This document shows, in pieces, positions 8,322-14,313 of a stretch of 64,000 nucleotides of DNA. Source of the DNA: Hydractinia symbiolongicarpus (Eukaryota > Cnidaria > Hydrozoa > Anthoathecata > Hydractiniidae). A model generated the notes under the pieces. That model was not told the DNA's origin and did not search any database. It worked only from the letters and a program-made list of their open reading frames with translations. The stretch is taken from assembly GCF_029227915.1 (NCBI RefSeq), contig NC_079881.1, positions 25,645,501 through 25,709,500 of the forward strand. Direction: 5' to 3'. Each line of letters starts with the position of its first letter. The stretch's first letter is position 1. The position numbers were made by a program, and so were the translations under genes.

Positions 8322-8591
8322 TCACTTGGATCTTTTGTCGTTATAACGTTTTTGGGCTTTTAGATATGCCTCCCTGTTTTTCGACCTCCACCTTGAACAG
8401 TATCCATACCATTCCTTCTTGGTATCCAGATCGATGGTGTAGGATGGGTCGAGATCATTCTTCTCAATCACCTCAACCAGTTTAGCCTTTCTCATACCCA
8501 CGATATACTTAATTCCGCGGGATTTGGCAACCTCTCGCAACTCTCTCAGTTTCATCAATTTATAATCCGGTGTGGTATCCATGTCCGACAT
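8322..8591 (-). CDS. Small SAP-like DNA-binding protein
   Basis: 89 residues. Residues 11-46 (KLRELREVAKSRGIKYIVG...KAKLVEVIEKN) fit the two-helix SAP-like fold also found at the N-termini of the polymerase and the RING protein, but are more divergent. The C-terminal third is strongly basic and aromatic (WYGYCSRWRSKNREAYLKAQ then KRYNDKRSK), consistent with nucleic-acid binding. It diverges from the integrase across a 91-bp shared promoter and ends at a hairpin, so it is probably monocistronic. A role in replication or transcription alongside PolB is inferred from the shared module; a specific function cannot be assigned. Confidence 0.75.
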   Translation of the reverse strand: MSDMDTTPDYKLMKLRELREVAKSRGIKYIVGMRKAKLVEVIEKNDLDPSYTIDLDTKKEWYGYCSRWRSKNREAYLKAQKRYNDKRSK

Positions 8592-8682
8592 ATTAATATA
8601 ATATATGAAAAACTTTAAGCACTTTTATCGTACCACATCATAACACAAAAAGGAGATAAATAAAGGTGTGCATAAATAAAAC
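8592..8682. promoter_or_regulatory. Divergent promoter, SAP gene / integrase
   Basis: This 91-bp region separates two divergent starts. Reading toward the SAP gene it has TTTTATCGTACCACA (8623-8637, plus-strand sense), CTTTAAG and an AT-rich TATATTATATTAATATG. This follows the ATCGTA, CTTTAA, TATA order seen upstream of POLB and the RING gene. Toward the integrase it has AAAGGAGATAAATAAAGG and CATAAATAAAACATG. Confidence 0.5.
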
Positions 8683-9594
8683 ATGTCAAAACTTCAAGAG
8701 ACTTACTATCAACCTCAAAATTTATGGAAAGGACAAAAGGCTGTTCGGAGCTTAAGAGTATTCGGCTTCGGGCCAAAGGAGATTAAGAAGTGGCTATCAA
8801 AGCAAGCATTTTGGCAAGTACATTTACCCGCCCCAAAACATGTTGAAAGACCACATTATGAAGTTACCACCCCTAATGATTTACATCAATTCGATTTATT
8901 GTACATGCCCGGTGACATACTGTATGGTAATAAATATAAGTACATTTTGTCGGGAATCGATGCTGCTTCCAGATACAAGGTAGCCCGACGTTTGAGGACT
9001 AAGAAAGCCAAAGAGGTTGCCGCTATGATTGAGGACATCTACAAGGCAGGACCATTAACTTATCCGAAAACTTTCCAATGTGATAACGGTTCAGAATTCA
9101 AGGCAGATGTATCAAAGCTGTTGGAGAAGCATAAGGTTGAAATTAAAAGAGCGACTACAAAATATAAGCATACGCACACAGCTTTTGTTGAGGCGTTGAA
9201 CAAGATACTTGCCGAAAATTTATTCAAAATACAAGATGCCCAAGAACTGAATGATTCGGAAAAGGTATCATCTACATGGGTTAAGCATCTGTATAAACTG
9301 ATTGATAGGCTAAACGATACAAAGACGCAGATGATTTATATGAAGCCAAAAGATGCTATTATAATGAAAGAGGTGCCTCTGGTTAATCAAGAGAGCTATC
9401 CACCTGAAGTAGAATTACCTAAGGATGGCCTGTATAGATATCTACTACAACCTGGTGAAGAGCATGATGATGGGCGGAGACGGGCAACCGATAGAATATG
9501 GTCGAAAAACACATATAGATTGCGTGAGGTAATAGCGCAACCTGGTAACCGTGTAATGTACTATGTTCAAGACGGACCTGGACGGCTTTTGTAA
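8683..9594 (+). CDS. INT: Polinton integrase (retroviral-type, rve/DDE)
   Basis: 303 residues as read. It catalyses strand transfer of the element ends. The RNase-H-like core has D71 (HQFDLLYMPG), D134 (FQCDNGSEF) and E170 (HTHTAFVEALNK), with 35 residues between the second D and E, the canonical D,D35E spacing. Residues 90-108 (SGIDAASRYKVARRL) match the conserved strand between them. Residues 245-300 form the C-terminal domain expected of Polinton integrases. The N-terminal ~50 residues lack the usual HHCC zinc ligands. The frame stops early: the family's conserved C-terminal motif continues in the -1 frame at 9585-9659, so the last ~24 residues are cut off by a frame break. Catalysis could survive. 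It is followed by its own 3' hairpin. Confidence 0.95.
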   Translation: MSKLQETYYQPQNLWKGQKAVRSLRVFGFGPKEIKKWLSKQAFWQVHLPAPKHVERPHYEVTTPNDLHQFDLLYMPGDILYGNKYKYILSGIDAASRYKVARRLRTKKAKEVAAMIEDIYKAGPLTYPKTFQCDNGSEFKADVSKLLEKHKVEIKRATTKYKHTHTAFVEALNKILAENLFKIQDAQELNDSEKVSSTWVKHLYKLIDRLNDTKTQMIYMKPKDAIIMKEVPLVNQESYPPEVELPKDGLYRYLLQPGEEHDDGRRRATDRIWSKNTYRLREVIAQPGNRVMYYVQDGPGRLL

Positions 9595-9659
9595 AAGAGG
9601 AATTGATGTTAATACCTGAAGATACAGAATTACCTCCTGATTATGTGCAAGGTTGGTGA
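9585..9659 (+). pseudogene. Out-of-frame C-terminal tail of the integrase
   Basis: The -1 frame is open from 9585 to a TGA at 9657-9659 and encodes about 24 residues (beginning AFVKEEL and rich in L, P, E and D) that fit the conserved end of Polinton integrases. It is not a separate gene. A single-base omission in this copy, or an error in the assembly beside the short G run near 9584, would explain it. I see no canonical X-XXY-YYZ slippery heptamer, so programmed frameshifting is less likely. Confidence 0.75.
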
Positions 9660-9672
9660 AAAGGAGGGCGAT

Positions 9673-9697
9673 ATCTTTACCAGAAACAGGTAAAGAT
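9673..9697 (+). terminator. 3'-end hairpin after the integrase
   Basis: ATCTTTACC (9673-9681) and GGTAAAGAT (9689-9697) are perfect 9-bp arms around a 7-base loop, 13 bases after the TGA that ends the out-of-frame tail. The rest of the spacer to 9849 is GC-rich around 9700-9770, shows no convincing gene, and contains a copy of TTTTATCGTACCACA. Confidence 0.6.
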
Positions 9698-9801
9698 GAT
9701 GCCAGGGATCGCGCGGGTCTGTCGGCAGATAGGGCCGCTATGGCTCAGTCTTGGGGGGGACGATCGCGCCGCATAATGTCACAAACCGCCTTAATATTAA
9801 T

Positions 9802-9816
9802 TTTTATCGTACCACA
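9802..9816 (+). repeat. 15-bp direct repeat flanking the integrase
   Basis: TTTTATCGTACCACA at 9802-9816 is an exact copy of 8623-8637. The two copies bracket the integrase gene in direct orientation. The upstream copy belongs to the SAP-gene promoter family. The downstream copy has no gene to drive in the matching direction. Confidence 0.6.
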
Positions 9817-9849
9817 CGAAATATGCGAGCGGTGTACATGCACACATCA

Positions 9850-10437
9850 CTAACCTTGATTTACGGTCCTTCTGAGGCTTTGAACCTGGTCCATTAGACT
9901 TTTTTCAAACTGGTTGCGAGTTTCGCTCTCCATCTTTCTGTCGGTTTTCGTCATCTTGTCCAGAGCTTCGTAGTATATACCGCTCAGGGTTTGAAATTCA
10001 ATGTGACTAATGTCGTCATTATTCAGAGCCCGCGAGACGGAGTTTTCAAACACGGCGATGGCGGATGTCGCAACATCATATAATTTCATGACCTTGTCGA
10101 GCTTGCTTCGATATCTTTTAATCAGAGCCATGACGGAGCCCGTGAAAATGGTTCCGGACAGTGCTACGGCTCCCAATCCCACGGAAGCGGGGATTCCGAT
10201 GAGCGTGGCACCGGTTACCACCGAACCTATGCCCGAAGCGACGGTTAGGGCCGTGGCGCTGGCATTTAAAAGCACCAGTCTGTGCAGCGTCTTGTTATAT
10301 TTCTCATATTTTGTATTGAACTTATCACGTAATTTTCTAAGCTCCCCAAGTTGAGAGTTCACGGTATTAGTATTAAACTTGTCCTGCTCGCTCGAATACT
10401 CGGGAGCCGTGGGTAGCTTCGGATAAATCTCTGCCAT
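9850..10437 (-). CDS. Glycine-rich membrane-hairpin protein (paralog 1)
   Basis: 195 residues, of unknown function. An N-terminal Pro/Tyr-rich head (YPKLPTAPEY) is followed by a charged helix (29-50), two Gly/Ala-rich hydrophobic segments (about 53-79 and 81-106) and a mostly helical C-terminal half. This predicts a membrane hairpin with cytosolic helices. It is paralogous to the gene just upstream: both have an NSQLxELxKLRxKF helix before the hairpin and YRxKLDK after it. The start lies 6 bases after the neighbour's stop, so the two are probably cotranscribed. From memory, similar proteins recur in cnidarian Polintons without assigned roles; a capsid-membrane or entry role would be speculation. 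Confidence 0.8.
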   Translation of the reverse strand: MAEIYPKLPTAPEYSSEQDKFNTNTVNSQLGELRKLRDKFNTKYEKYNKTLHRLVLLNASATALTVASGIGSVVTGATLIGIPASVGLGAVALSGTIFTGSVMALIKRYRSKLDKVMKLYDVATSAIAVFENSVSRALNNDDISHIEFQTLSGIYYEALDKMTKTDRKMESETRNQFEKSLMDQVQSLRRTVNQG

Positions 10438-10443
10438 TAGTTA

Positions 10444-10947
10444 TTACAAAGAAAAACTTTCCTCTAAATAACCTATATCCAGTTTATCCAGATCCTTGAG
10501 AGTTTCATGATAAGTATCACACAAACTCTCAAAATCTGCTCTACAGATGTCCCGAGTGTTCCAGGGTAGCGTTTGATCGAACACATCGATGGCATTTTGT
10601 ACAACGCGATACGCGGCTCTTAATTTGTCAAGTTTCTCCCGATATGTTCCGACATATTGACTGGTAACCGCATAGGAAGCCGAGCCCAACAGACACATAC
10701 CAGAATTCTGCATGTAATTCCCACGGGGACCGCCTAAATTTCTAATAATGGTCGCCGCGGTCGCTATCGAGCCGGCAATGGCCGCGGTTCCGGATAATCC
10801 CTCCAGAACCGACCATATGATCAGAGACCTCCAGCGTTCCTTCTCGAGGTCTTGGAACTTGCCCCGCAATTTCACCAGCTCATCAAGTTGGGAATTGGAT
10901 ATATCCGTTTTAAACAATTCTTCTCTGGTACTAGAACTCTCTGCCAT
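10444..10947 (-). CDS. Glycine-rich membrane-hairpin protein (paralog 2)
   Basis: 167 residues, unknown function. Same plan as its downstream paralog: charged helix with NSQLDELVKLRGKF (about 18-31), hydrophobic segments at about 42-70 and 82-97, then YREKLDKLRAAY and a helical tail. It lacks the Pro/Tyr-rich head and the basic end of paralog 1. It is the first gene of a two-gene leftward unit and shares a 40-bp divergent promoter with the coiled-coil gene at 10988. Confidence 0.78.
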   Translation of the reverse strand: MAESSSTREELFKTDISNSQLDELVKLRGKFQDLEKERWRSLIIWSVLEGLSGTAAIAGSIATAATIIRNLGGPRGNYMQNSGMCLLGSASYAVTSQYVGTYREKLDKLRAAYRVVQNAIDVFDQTLPWNTRDICRADFESLCDTYHETLKDLDKLDIGYLEESFSL

Positions 10948-10987
10948 TTCTATTATATTAGGAAAAAACTATCCTTTAAATAAAATA
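10948..10987. promoter_or_regulatory. 40-bp divergent promoter
   Basis: It contains TAGGAAAAAACTATCCT (10959-10975), with AGGA...TCCT imperfect symmetry, and AT-rich TTTAAATAAAATA before the rightward ATG. A related TAGGAAAAA...ACTATCCT arrangement lies upstream of the five-gene unit (14250-14273), suggesting a shared, possibly late-class, promoter element. Confidence 0.5.
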
Positions 10988-11407
10988 ATGGCGGACATTG
11001 ATATTGATCCGTTTGGTGACCACGACCAACCCGACGAGGGTACCGATGACTCCACACCTCTGGTACCGAGGGAGCGCACGCGTGTGCAGATACACACACC
11101 TGATGAGGAGACATCATTCGGTGGAGAAACCTCTCTGCGCTCCAGAGTTACCAGTGAGCTGGTTAAATCGCTCTATGAGAAGCTACTAACTATATATCCA
11201 AACGAGAACCCGAGCGTGATACATACCGATCTGTTTGAGTCTCGTGGTCGTGAATTATACTACAAGGGTGATAACAGCCCTCTGACAAATGGTGGATCTC
11301 TAAGGACCGTCGGCACCATTGCGGATATACTGGGCAAGAAAAGGCTGCGCGGTTTGGGGTTCGATATACCGAAAGGTAGTATAACCCCCGACAGGCCGCT
11401 AGGCTAA
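10988..11407 (+). CDS. N-terminal part of a split coiled-coil membrane protein
   Basis: 139 residues read from ATG 10988 (MADIDIDPFGD); the frame is open farther upstream, but only this ATG lies beyond the divergent neighbour's start. An acidic disordered head (1-60) precedes a folded segment with FESRGRELYYKG, TNGGSLRTVGTIADILGKK and RGLGFDIPKGS. In related Polinton proteins, as I recall them, this segment continues directly into the coiled-coil part. Here that part lies in the -1 frame, opening after a TAG at 11377-11379, so the protein is cut by a frame break in or near the C run at 11385-11389. The last five residues (DRPLG) are therefore probably not native. Confidence 0.75.
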   Translation: MADIDIDPFGDHDQPDEGTDDSTPLVPRERTRVQIHTPDEETSFGGETSLRSRVTSELVKSLYEKLLTIYPNENPSVIHTDLFESRGRELYYKGDNSPLTNGGSLRTVGTIADILGKKRLRGLGFDIPKGSITPDRPLG

Positions 11408-11475
11408 ACAAAATAGAAGAGAGACTACCGTCACTGGATAAAATAGAGAATGCGACCGATATAGAATTAGAAACC

Positions 11476-12267
11476 ATGTCTGGGGATGTTGTGAACAGTG
11501 CGGAAGATTTAATTTCATTGGTCAAACAACAATCTGTAGACCATGAAGCAACCCAGACCGGTGATCTATTTGAATATCCTATGCGTGAATTGCTAGGATT
11601 GGATAGATCATTGAGAAACATAAGAGGAAGTCTTCAGGATGAAGTTGCAAAAAAGGTCCAGCTCGAACAGCATATTGACAGAGAAAAAAACAAGTTGGAA
11701 GAGATGGAAAACACACCAAATATGACCGAGGAACAACAAAATGAAGCGAAAGAAAGGTTGAAAGGTTTGCAAAATGAGTTGAAAGGCCGGCAAGAGATTA
11801 TCGATATTCTCAAAGGTAAACTTAACAGTCAAATAAAAAGCATCAGGGAGACGATTACCAAAGTACTTGACAAAGAAACTACATTGGGTGAAAAGATACG
11901 AACTCTATTCCGTGAGCAGGGTATCACCATCGTCAGTGTACTAACGGCATTTGGTATGGTTATCGGCCTTCTAGTAGAAACTTTGACACCAGGGGGTGGG
12001 GGGTCATCCACCGGTAATACAAAAAATCATGAAAAAACCGAAGGTGGTGCGAGGGAATGGATAAAGAACAAGCTGAGCGCTCTGGGATCTCTCCTGGGTA
12101 GATTGGCCGGTGCCGCAGCTGCGTCACTACCTGGTATAATTGGATCCATCGTATCGTGGATCCTAAATAGAGCAAAGGAGGTCGTCGGTGGGTTGAGTCA
12201 AAACCTGTGGGCTTTGATAGTCGGAATCGGAGGTCTGATATACACCTACATGGTGACAAAGCGTTAG
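11476..12267 (+). CDS. C-terminal part of the split coiled-coil membrane protein
   Basis: 263 residues from ATG 11476, but the frame is open from 11380 and the extra 32 codons read as coiled-coil-like sequence (LNKIEERLPSLDKIENATDI), so this ATG is probably internal. Features: a conserved block with RELLGLDRSLRNIRGSL (38-53), a long heptad-rich coiled coil (about 54-135), a hydrophobic segment (150-168), a Gly/Ser linker, an amphipathic Ala/Leu/Gly stretch (195-232) and a final membrane segment (241-259, ending YMVTKR). Function unknown. The length and shape would suit a spike, scaffold or membrane-associated virion protein, which is inference. It ends 13 bases before a perfect hairpin shared with the convergent gene. 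Confidence 0.8.
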   Translation: MSGDVVNSAEDLISLVKQQSVDHEATQTGDLFEYPMRELLGLDRSLRNIRGSLQDEVAKKVQLEQHIDREKNKLEEMENTPNMTEEQQNEAKERLKGLQNELKGRQEIIDILKGKLNSQIKSIRETITKVLDKETTLGEKIRTLFREQGITIVSVLTAFGMVIGLLVETLTPGGGGSSTGNTKNHEKTEGGAREWIKNKLSALGSLLGRLAGAAAASLPGIIGSIVSWILNRAKEVVGGLSQNLWALIVGIGGLIYTYMVTKR

Positions 12268-12280
12268 CGGATCTGGAATA

Positions 12281-12305
12281 TATGTTACATGACACATGTA
12301 ACATA
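12281..12305. terminator. Bidirectional 3'-end hairpin between convergent genes
   Basis: TATGTTACATG (12281-12291) and CATGTAACATA (12295-12305) are perfect 11-bp arms with a 3-base loop. It lies 13 bases after the rightward coiled-coil gene and 17 bases after the leftward 141-residue gene, so one symmetrical element could end both transcripts. It shares the GTTAC...GTAAC core with the hairpins at 7343, 8285 and 14278. Confidence 0.65.
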
Positions 12306-12322
12306 ATACCCGCGGCATGGTA

Positions 12323-12748
12323 CTATTTTTCGAAATACCACACGGCGCCTCCGACACCAATCATGCTTAGCGCGATAAATGCCAATTCCCGTTCATGTTG
12401 GCCGTTGCTGGGTGTATAAAAGTCGCTCAATACGGGCTTGCGCGGAATATCTGTGAGAGGTGACCCTCCAAATACTTTTTTATATTCCCGCATCGCGTCA
12501 TCCAGCTCCGTGAATTTACCCTCGGCCTTCTTCTCAAGTCTGAGCTGCTTATTGATAAAGTCAACCCTCTCCTGTCTTTTACGTTGCCATATAACCTGAG
12601 CCTTTTGCAGCTGCTCTATGGCCAGATCATGCCGCTTCCGTTCCTTATCTATCCTATCCTTTGATAAACTTGAAAAGAGGTAGCTTGATCCGGTGAAGGC
12701 CAAAGCGTTCGCGAAGGCACCTCCCAACATCATTGCAATTGAAGCCAT
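12323..12748 (-). CDS. Two-transmembrane helical protein (unknown)
   Basis: 141 residues. Starts MASIAMMLGGAF with a hydrophobic Gly/Ala-rich segment (about 5-28), continues as a highly charged helix (29-90, RKRHDLAIEQLQKAQ), then a Pro-rich SDFYTPSNGQ segment and a second hydrophobic segment (121-138). This is the last gene of the leftward five-gene unit and is followed by the shared hairpin. Similar short proteins occur, to my recollection, in cnidarian Polintons next to the capsid block. A virion-membrane role is possible but not shown. Confidence 0.78.
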   Translation of the reverse strand: MASIAMMLGGAFANALAFTGSSYLFSSLSKDRIDKERKRHDLAIEQLQKAQVIWQRKRQERVDFINKQLRLEKKAEGKFTELDDAMREYKKVFGGSPLTDIPRKPVLSDFYTPSNGQHERELAFIALSMIGVGGAVWYFEK

Positions 12749-12778
12749 GTTTATATAATCCGGTATAATATAGTGGCG

Positions 12779-12940
12779 TTATTTTAATACGATAGCCTCG
12801 GAGTCTATGACATCAGAGTCGTCTATGACATCAGAGTCGTCTATGACCTCGGTATCGATGTATTCCACCTTGGGCAAAATCCTCTCAACTTTCTTGCGCT
12901 GGCATAAAACCCAGACCAACCATTCCAGTATTCGCAACAT
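12779..12940 (-). CDS. 53-residue protein with acidic tandem repeats
   Basis: A short gene: MLRILEWLVWVLCQRKK, a hydrophobic/aromatic head followed by basic residues, then KVEYIDTEVIDDSD and repeats of VIDDSD, ending VLK. The acidic part is coded by an 18-bp repeat (TCTATGACATCAGAGTCG), present about 2.5 times. Its ATG overlaps the stop of the upstream gene by one base (TAATG), which supports real, coupled translation. The predicted product is a single-pass or membrane-associated micropeptide with an acidic tail. Function unknown. Confidence 0.6.
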   Translation of the reverse strand: MLRILEWLVWVLCQRKKVERILPKVEYIDTEVIDDSDVIDDSDVIDSEAIVLK

Positions 12941-13167
12941 TATATATTTATAGTTTCAGGTATAATTTTTTGCTTAACTAGATATTCTCTTGTCATTTCA
13001 CTTGCGGCGACTATGGCTACAAGCTTTCCTGTATCTTCCAGGTCAAACTTCTGAATTGAGGGTGGTGTCATTTTTAATACCTTTTTCCCGAGCATTGAAT
13101 AGCCTACAGCGAAAACGCATACGACCGATGCTTTATAAATATCGTTGACTATACTTTTCTTATCCAT
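12940..13167 (-). CDS. 75-residue single-span membrane protein (unknown)
   Basis: MDKKSIVNDIYKAS then a hydrophobic segment (about 13-30, VVCVFAVGYSMLG), a basic stretch and a second moderately hydrophobic helix (49-56), ending VKQKIIPETINI. It looks like small membrane proteins of cnidarian Polintons as I remember them. Its TAA overlaps the next ATG by one base. TATA-like AT-rich DNA precedes its own start 44 bases after the upstream gene's stop. Confidence 0.75.
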   Translation of the reverse strand: MDKKSIVNDIYKASVVCVFAVGYSMLGKKVLKMTPPSIQKFDLEDTGKLVAIVAASEMTREYLVKQKIIPETINI

Positions 13168-13211
13168 GTCTTATATTTACTTCAAGATTATAGTATCGCG
13201 ATATTATCCCT

Positions 13212-13667
13212 TTATTCCATTTCAAGCTTACTTATTCTCATAGTTTTTTTATTACCTGAGTTACTTGGTGGGGTACCCTTCACCTTAATATTTTTGTCCT
13301 TATTTTTATAGACGAAATAAGCACCAATTAATACAAGTACTATCACCCCACCACCACCCATTATTGTGTAGTTCACTCCACCGTGTTTGGGGCCATCTGT
13401 CACGGAATCCTCGATGACAATATCCTTAGGATCCTCCAACTGTGTCTGAGGTGCCGAGTGTGTCTGAGGTGCCGGCCGGGTTTGTGTCTGAGGTGCCGAC
13501 TGTACCTCCGTTTGTGTCTGAGGCGTAGGCTGTGCTTGAGTCTCTGCCTGCGCCATGAGCAATCTTTTATATTCTTCCCTATTTTTACGATTGAATTCAG
13601 CCAGCCTCTTACCGGCCTCAACCTTTTTAGGGTTCTTCGTTGTCACCTGAACTGGAGTATCCGACAT
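13212..13667 (-). CDS. Single-pass membrane protein with Gln/Thr/Pro-rich stalk
   Basis: 151 residues. A conserved basic head (KNPKKVEAGKRLAEFNRKNR, 11-30) is followed by a low-complexity Q/T/P/A stretch (40-77, repeats of APQTQT), an acidic segment, a Gly-rich hydrophobic helix (102-120, GGGGVIVLVLIGAYFVY) and a Lys-rich tail. The tandem codon repeats make length variation between copies likely. The 5' end overlaps the 3' end of the upstream gene by 41 bp in another frame. Function unknown. Confidence 0.75.
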   Translation of the reverse strand: MSDTPVQVTTKNPKKVEAGKRLAEFNRKNREEYKRLLMAQAETQAQPTPQTQTEVQSAPQTQTRPAPQTHSAPQTQLEDPKDIVIEDSVTDGPKHGGVNYTIMGGGGVIVLVLIGAYFVYKNKDKNIKVKGTPPSNSGNKKTMRISKLEME

Positions 13668-14241
13668 CTTTAGTATCCGTATCGATATTGTTTAAATTTT
13701 TTCCCGCGATATAATGCCTACCTGTTATTAAACCTACACTGATTGGTGATAGTAGTGATCCGAACTTATAATATAGATCACATGTGAACCTTTGGAGTGC
13801 CGAGTTTAGGAACGGATCATTCTCCAGGTCATCACTCAGAGCCTTTTGATTTTTTATACCCAGGGCTGTACAGGCGCCCAGAGAGTACATGTGGATTATT
13901 GACTGTCCTAAAGACTTTACCATTTGACCGGATAGTTTAGCCTCGTATATGGTGAACAGTTTATCCACCTCATCATTCTTGAGCTTCTGGATCTCCGCCT
14001 CCGTATACATCTTCCCCAGATATAGCTTGCTATTTCCGGTCAGCACGCACTCGAGCAATTTCTGTCTCTTCCCATCATCCCGGTCATCCCGTTCATCGAT
14101 AAAAATTAGGTTGTCAATTGCAGTCTCAGCCATTTTCAATAGCGATAGGTATTTTTTAATACAAAAAAGGCAAAAACTAACCAATACCAGCAATAGCACT
14201 ACAGCTATCACCAGTAATATGAAATTTATATATTCTATCAT
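13627..14241 (-). CDS. Membrane-anchored conserved Polinton protein (unknown)
   Basis: 204 residues from ATG 14241 (MIEYINFILL), chosen because it begins a clean N-terminal membrane segment (residues 5-28). The frame continues 20 codons upstream to 14301 but there it runs through the ATPase-gene hairpin, so those codons are unlikely to be used. A shorter start at 14133 (MAETAIDNLIF) would remove the membrane segment, and I recall homologs beginning near it. Conserved segments include KLLECVLTGNSKLYLGK, YEAKLSGQMVKSLGQSI, NDPFLNSALQRFTCDLYYKF and LLSPISVGLITGRHY. Well-kept blocks like these suggest a structural or enzymatic role, but no catalytic motif is evident. First gene of the five-gene unit. 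Confidence 0.8.
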   Translation of the reverse strand: MIEYINFILLVIAVVLLLVLVSFCLFCIKKYLSLLKMAETAIDNLIFIDERDDRDDGKRQKLLECVLTGNSKLYLGKMYTEAEIQKLKNDEVDKLFTIYEAKLSGQMVKSLGQSIIHMYSLGACTALGIKNQKALSDDLENDPFLNSALQRFTCDLYYKFGSLLSPISVGLITGRHYIAGKNLNNIDTDTKDVGYSSSGDNEEP

Positions 14242-14249
14242 GGTATTGT

Positions 14250-14273
14250 AGGATAGTACTGTAGTTTTTCCTA
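14250..14273 (-). promoter_or_regulatory. TAGGAAAAA...ACTATCCT promoter element
   Basis: On the minus strand the sequence upstream of ATG 14241 reads ATAGGAAAAACTACAGTAC followed by TATCCT. It matches the TAGGAAAAAACTATCCT of the 10948-10987 divergent promoter with an 8-base expansion. It lies between the ATPase-gene hairpin and the start codon, where the promoter of the five-gene unit must be. Confidence 0.45.
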
Positions 14274-14277
14274 TAGA

Positions 14278-14302
14278 TTTGTTACAAGACTCTTGTAACA
14301 AA
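14278..14302 (-). terminator. 3'-end hairpin after the ATPase gene
   Basis: TTTGTTACAAGA (14278-14289) and TCTTGTAACAAA (14291-14302) are perfect 12-bp arms around a single central base. It starts 11 bases after the ATPase stop and is preceded on the coding strand by GGGCATTTTTTG, the same leader as at the RING gene. This is the clearest member of the hairpin family. Confidence 0.7.
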
Positions 14303-14313
14303 AAATGCCCATT

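Noticed and set aside
7887-8325. Overlapping minus-strand frames of 132-134 codons, and a 95-codon plus-strand frame, in the RING/SAP spacer
   Set aside because: They read through tandem GC-rich 43-bp units, have repetitive Ser/Pro/Arg-rich products and overlap one another; the spacer is better explained as promoter and 3'-end sequence.
9585-9594. Programmed -1 frameshift site at the integrase end
   Set aside because: No X-XXY-YYZ heptamer fits the zero frame and no downstream pseudoknot is evident apart from the hairpin ~80 bases away; a single-base break or assembly error is simpler.
9653-9853. Plus-strand 66-codon frame after the integrase
   Set aside because: It starts at the end of the out-of-frame integrase tail, spans the hairpin and a GC-rich spacer, and its product has no recognisable features.
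10748-10987. N-terminal extension of the coiled-coil protein frame upstream of ATG 10988
   Set aside because: It lies antisense inside the 5' part of the 167-residue gene and crosses the divergent promoter; the acidic MADIDIDPFGD start is much more plausible.
14242-14301. Upstream start for the 204-residue membrane protein
   Set aside because: The extra codons run through the 12-bp-arm hairpin and the promoter-like motif; ATG 14241 begins a clean membrane segment.
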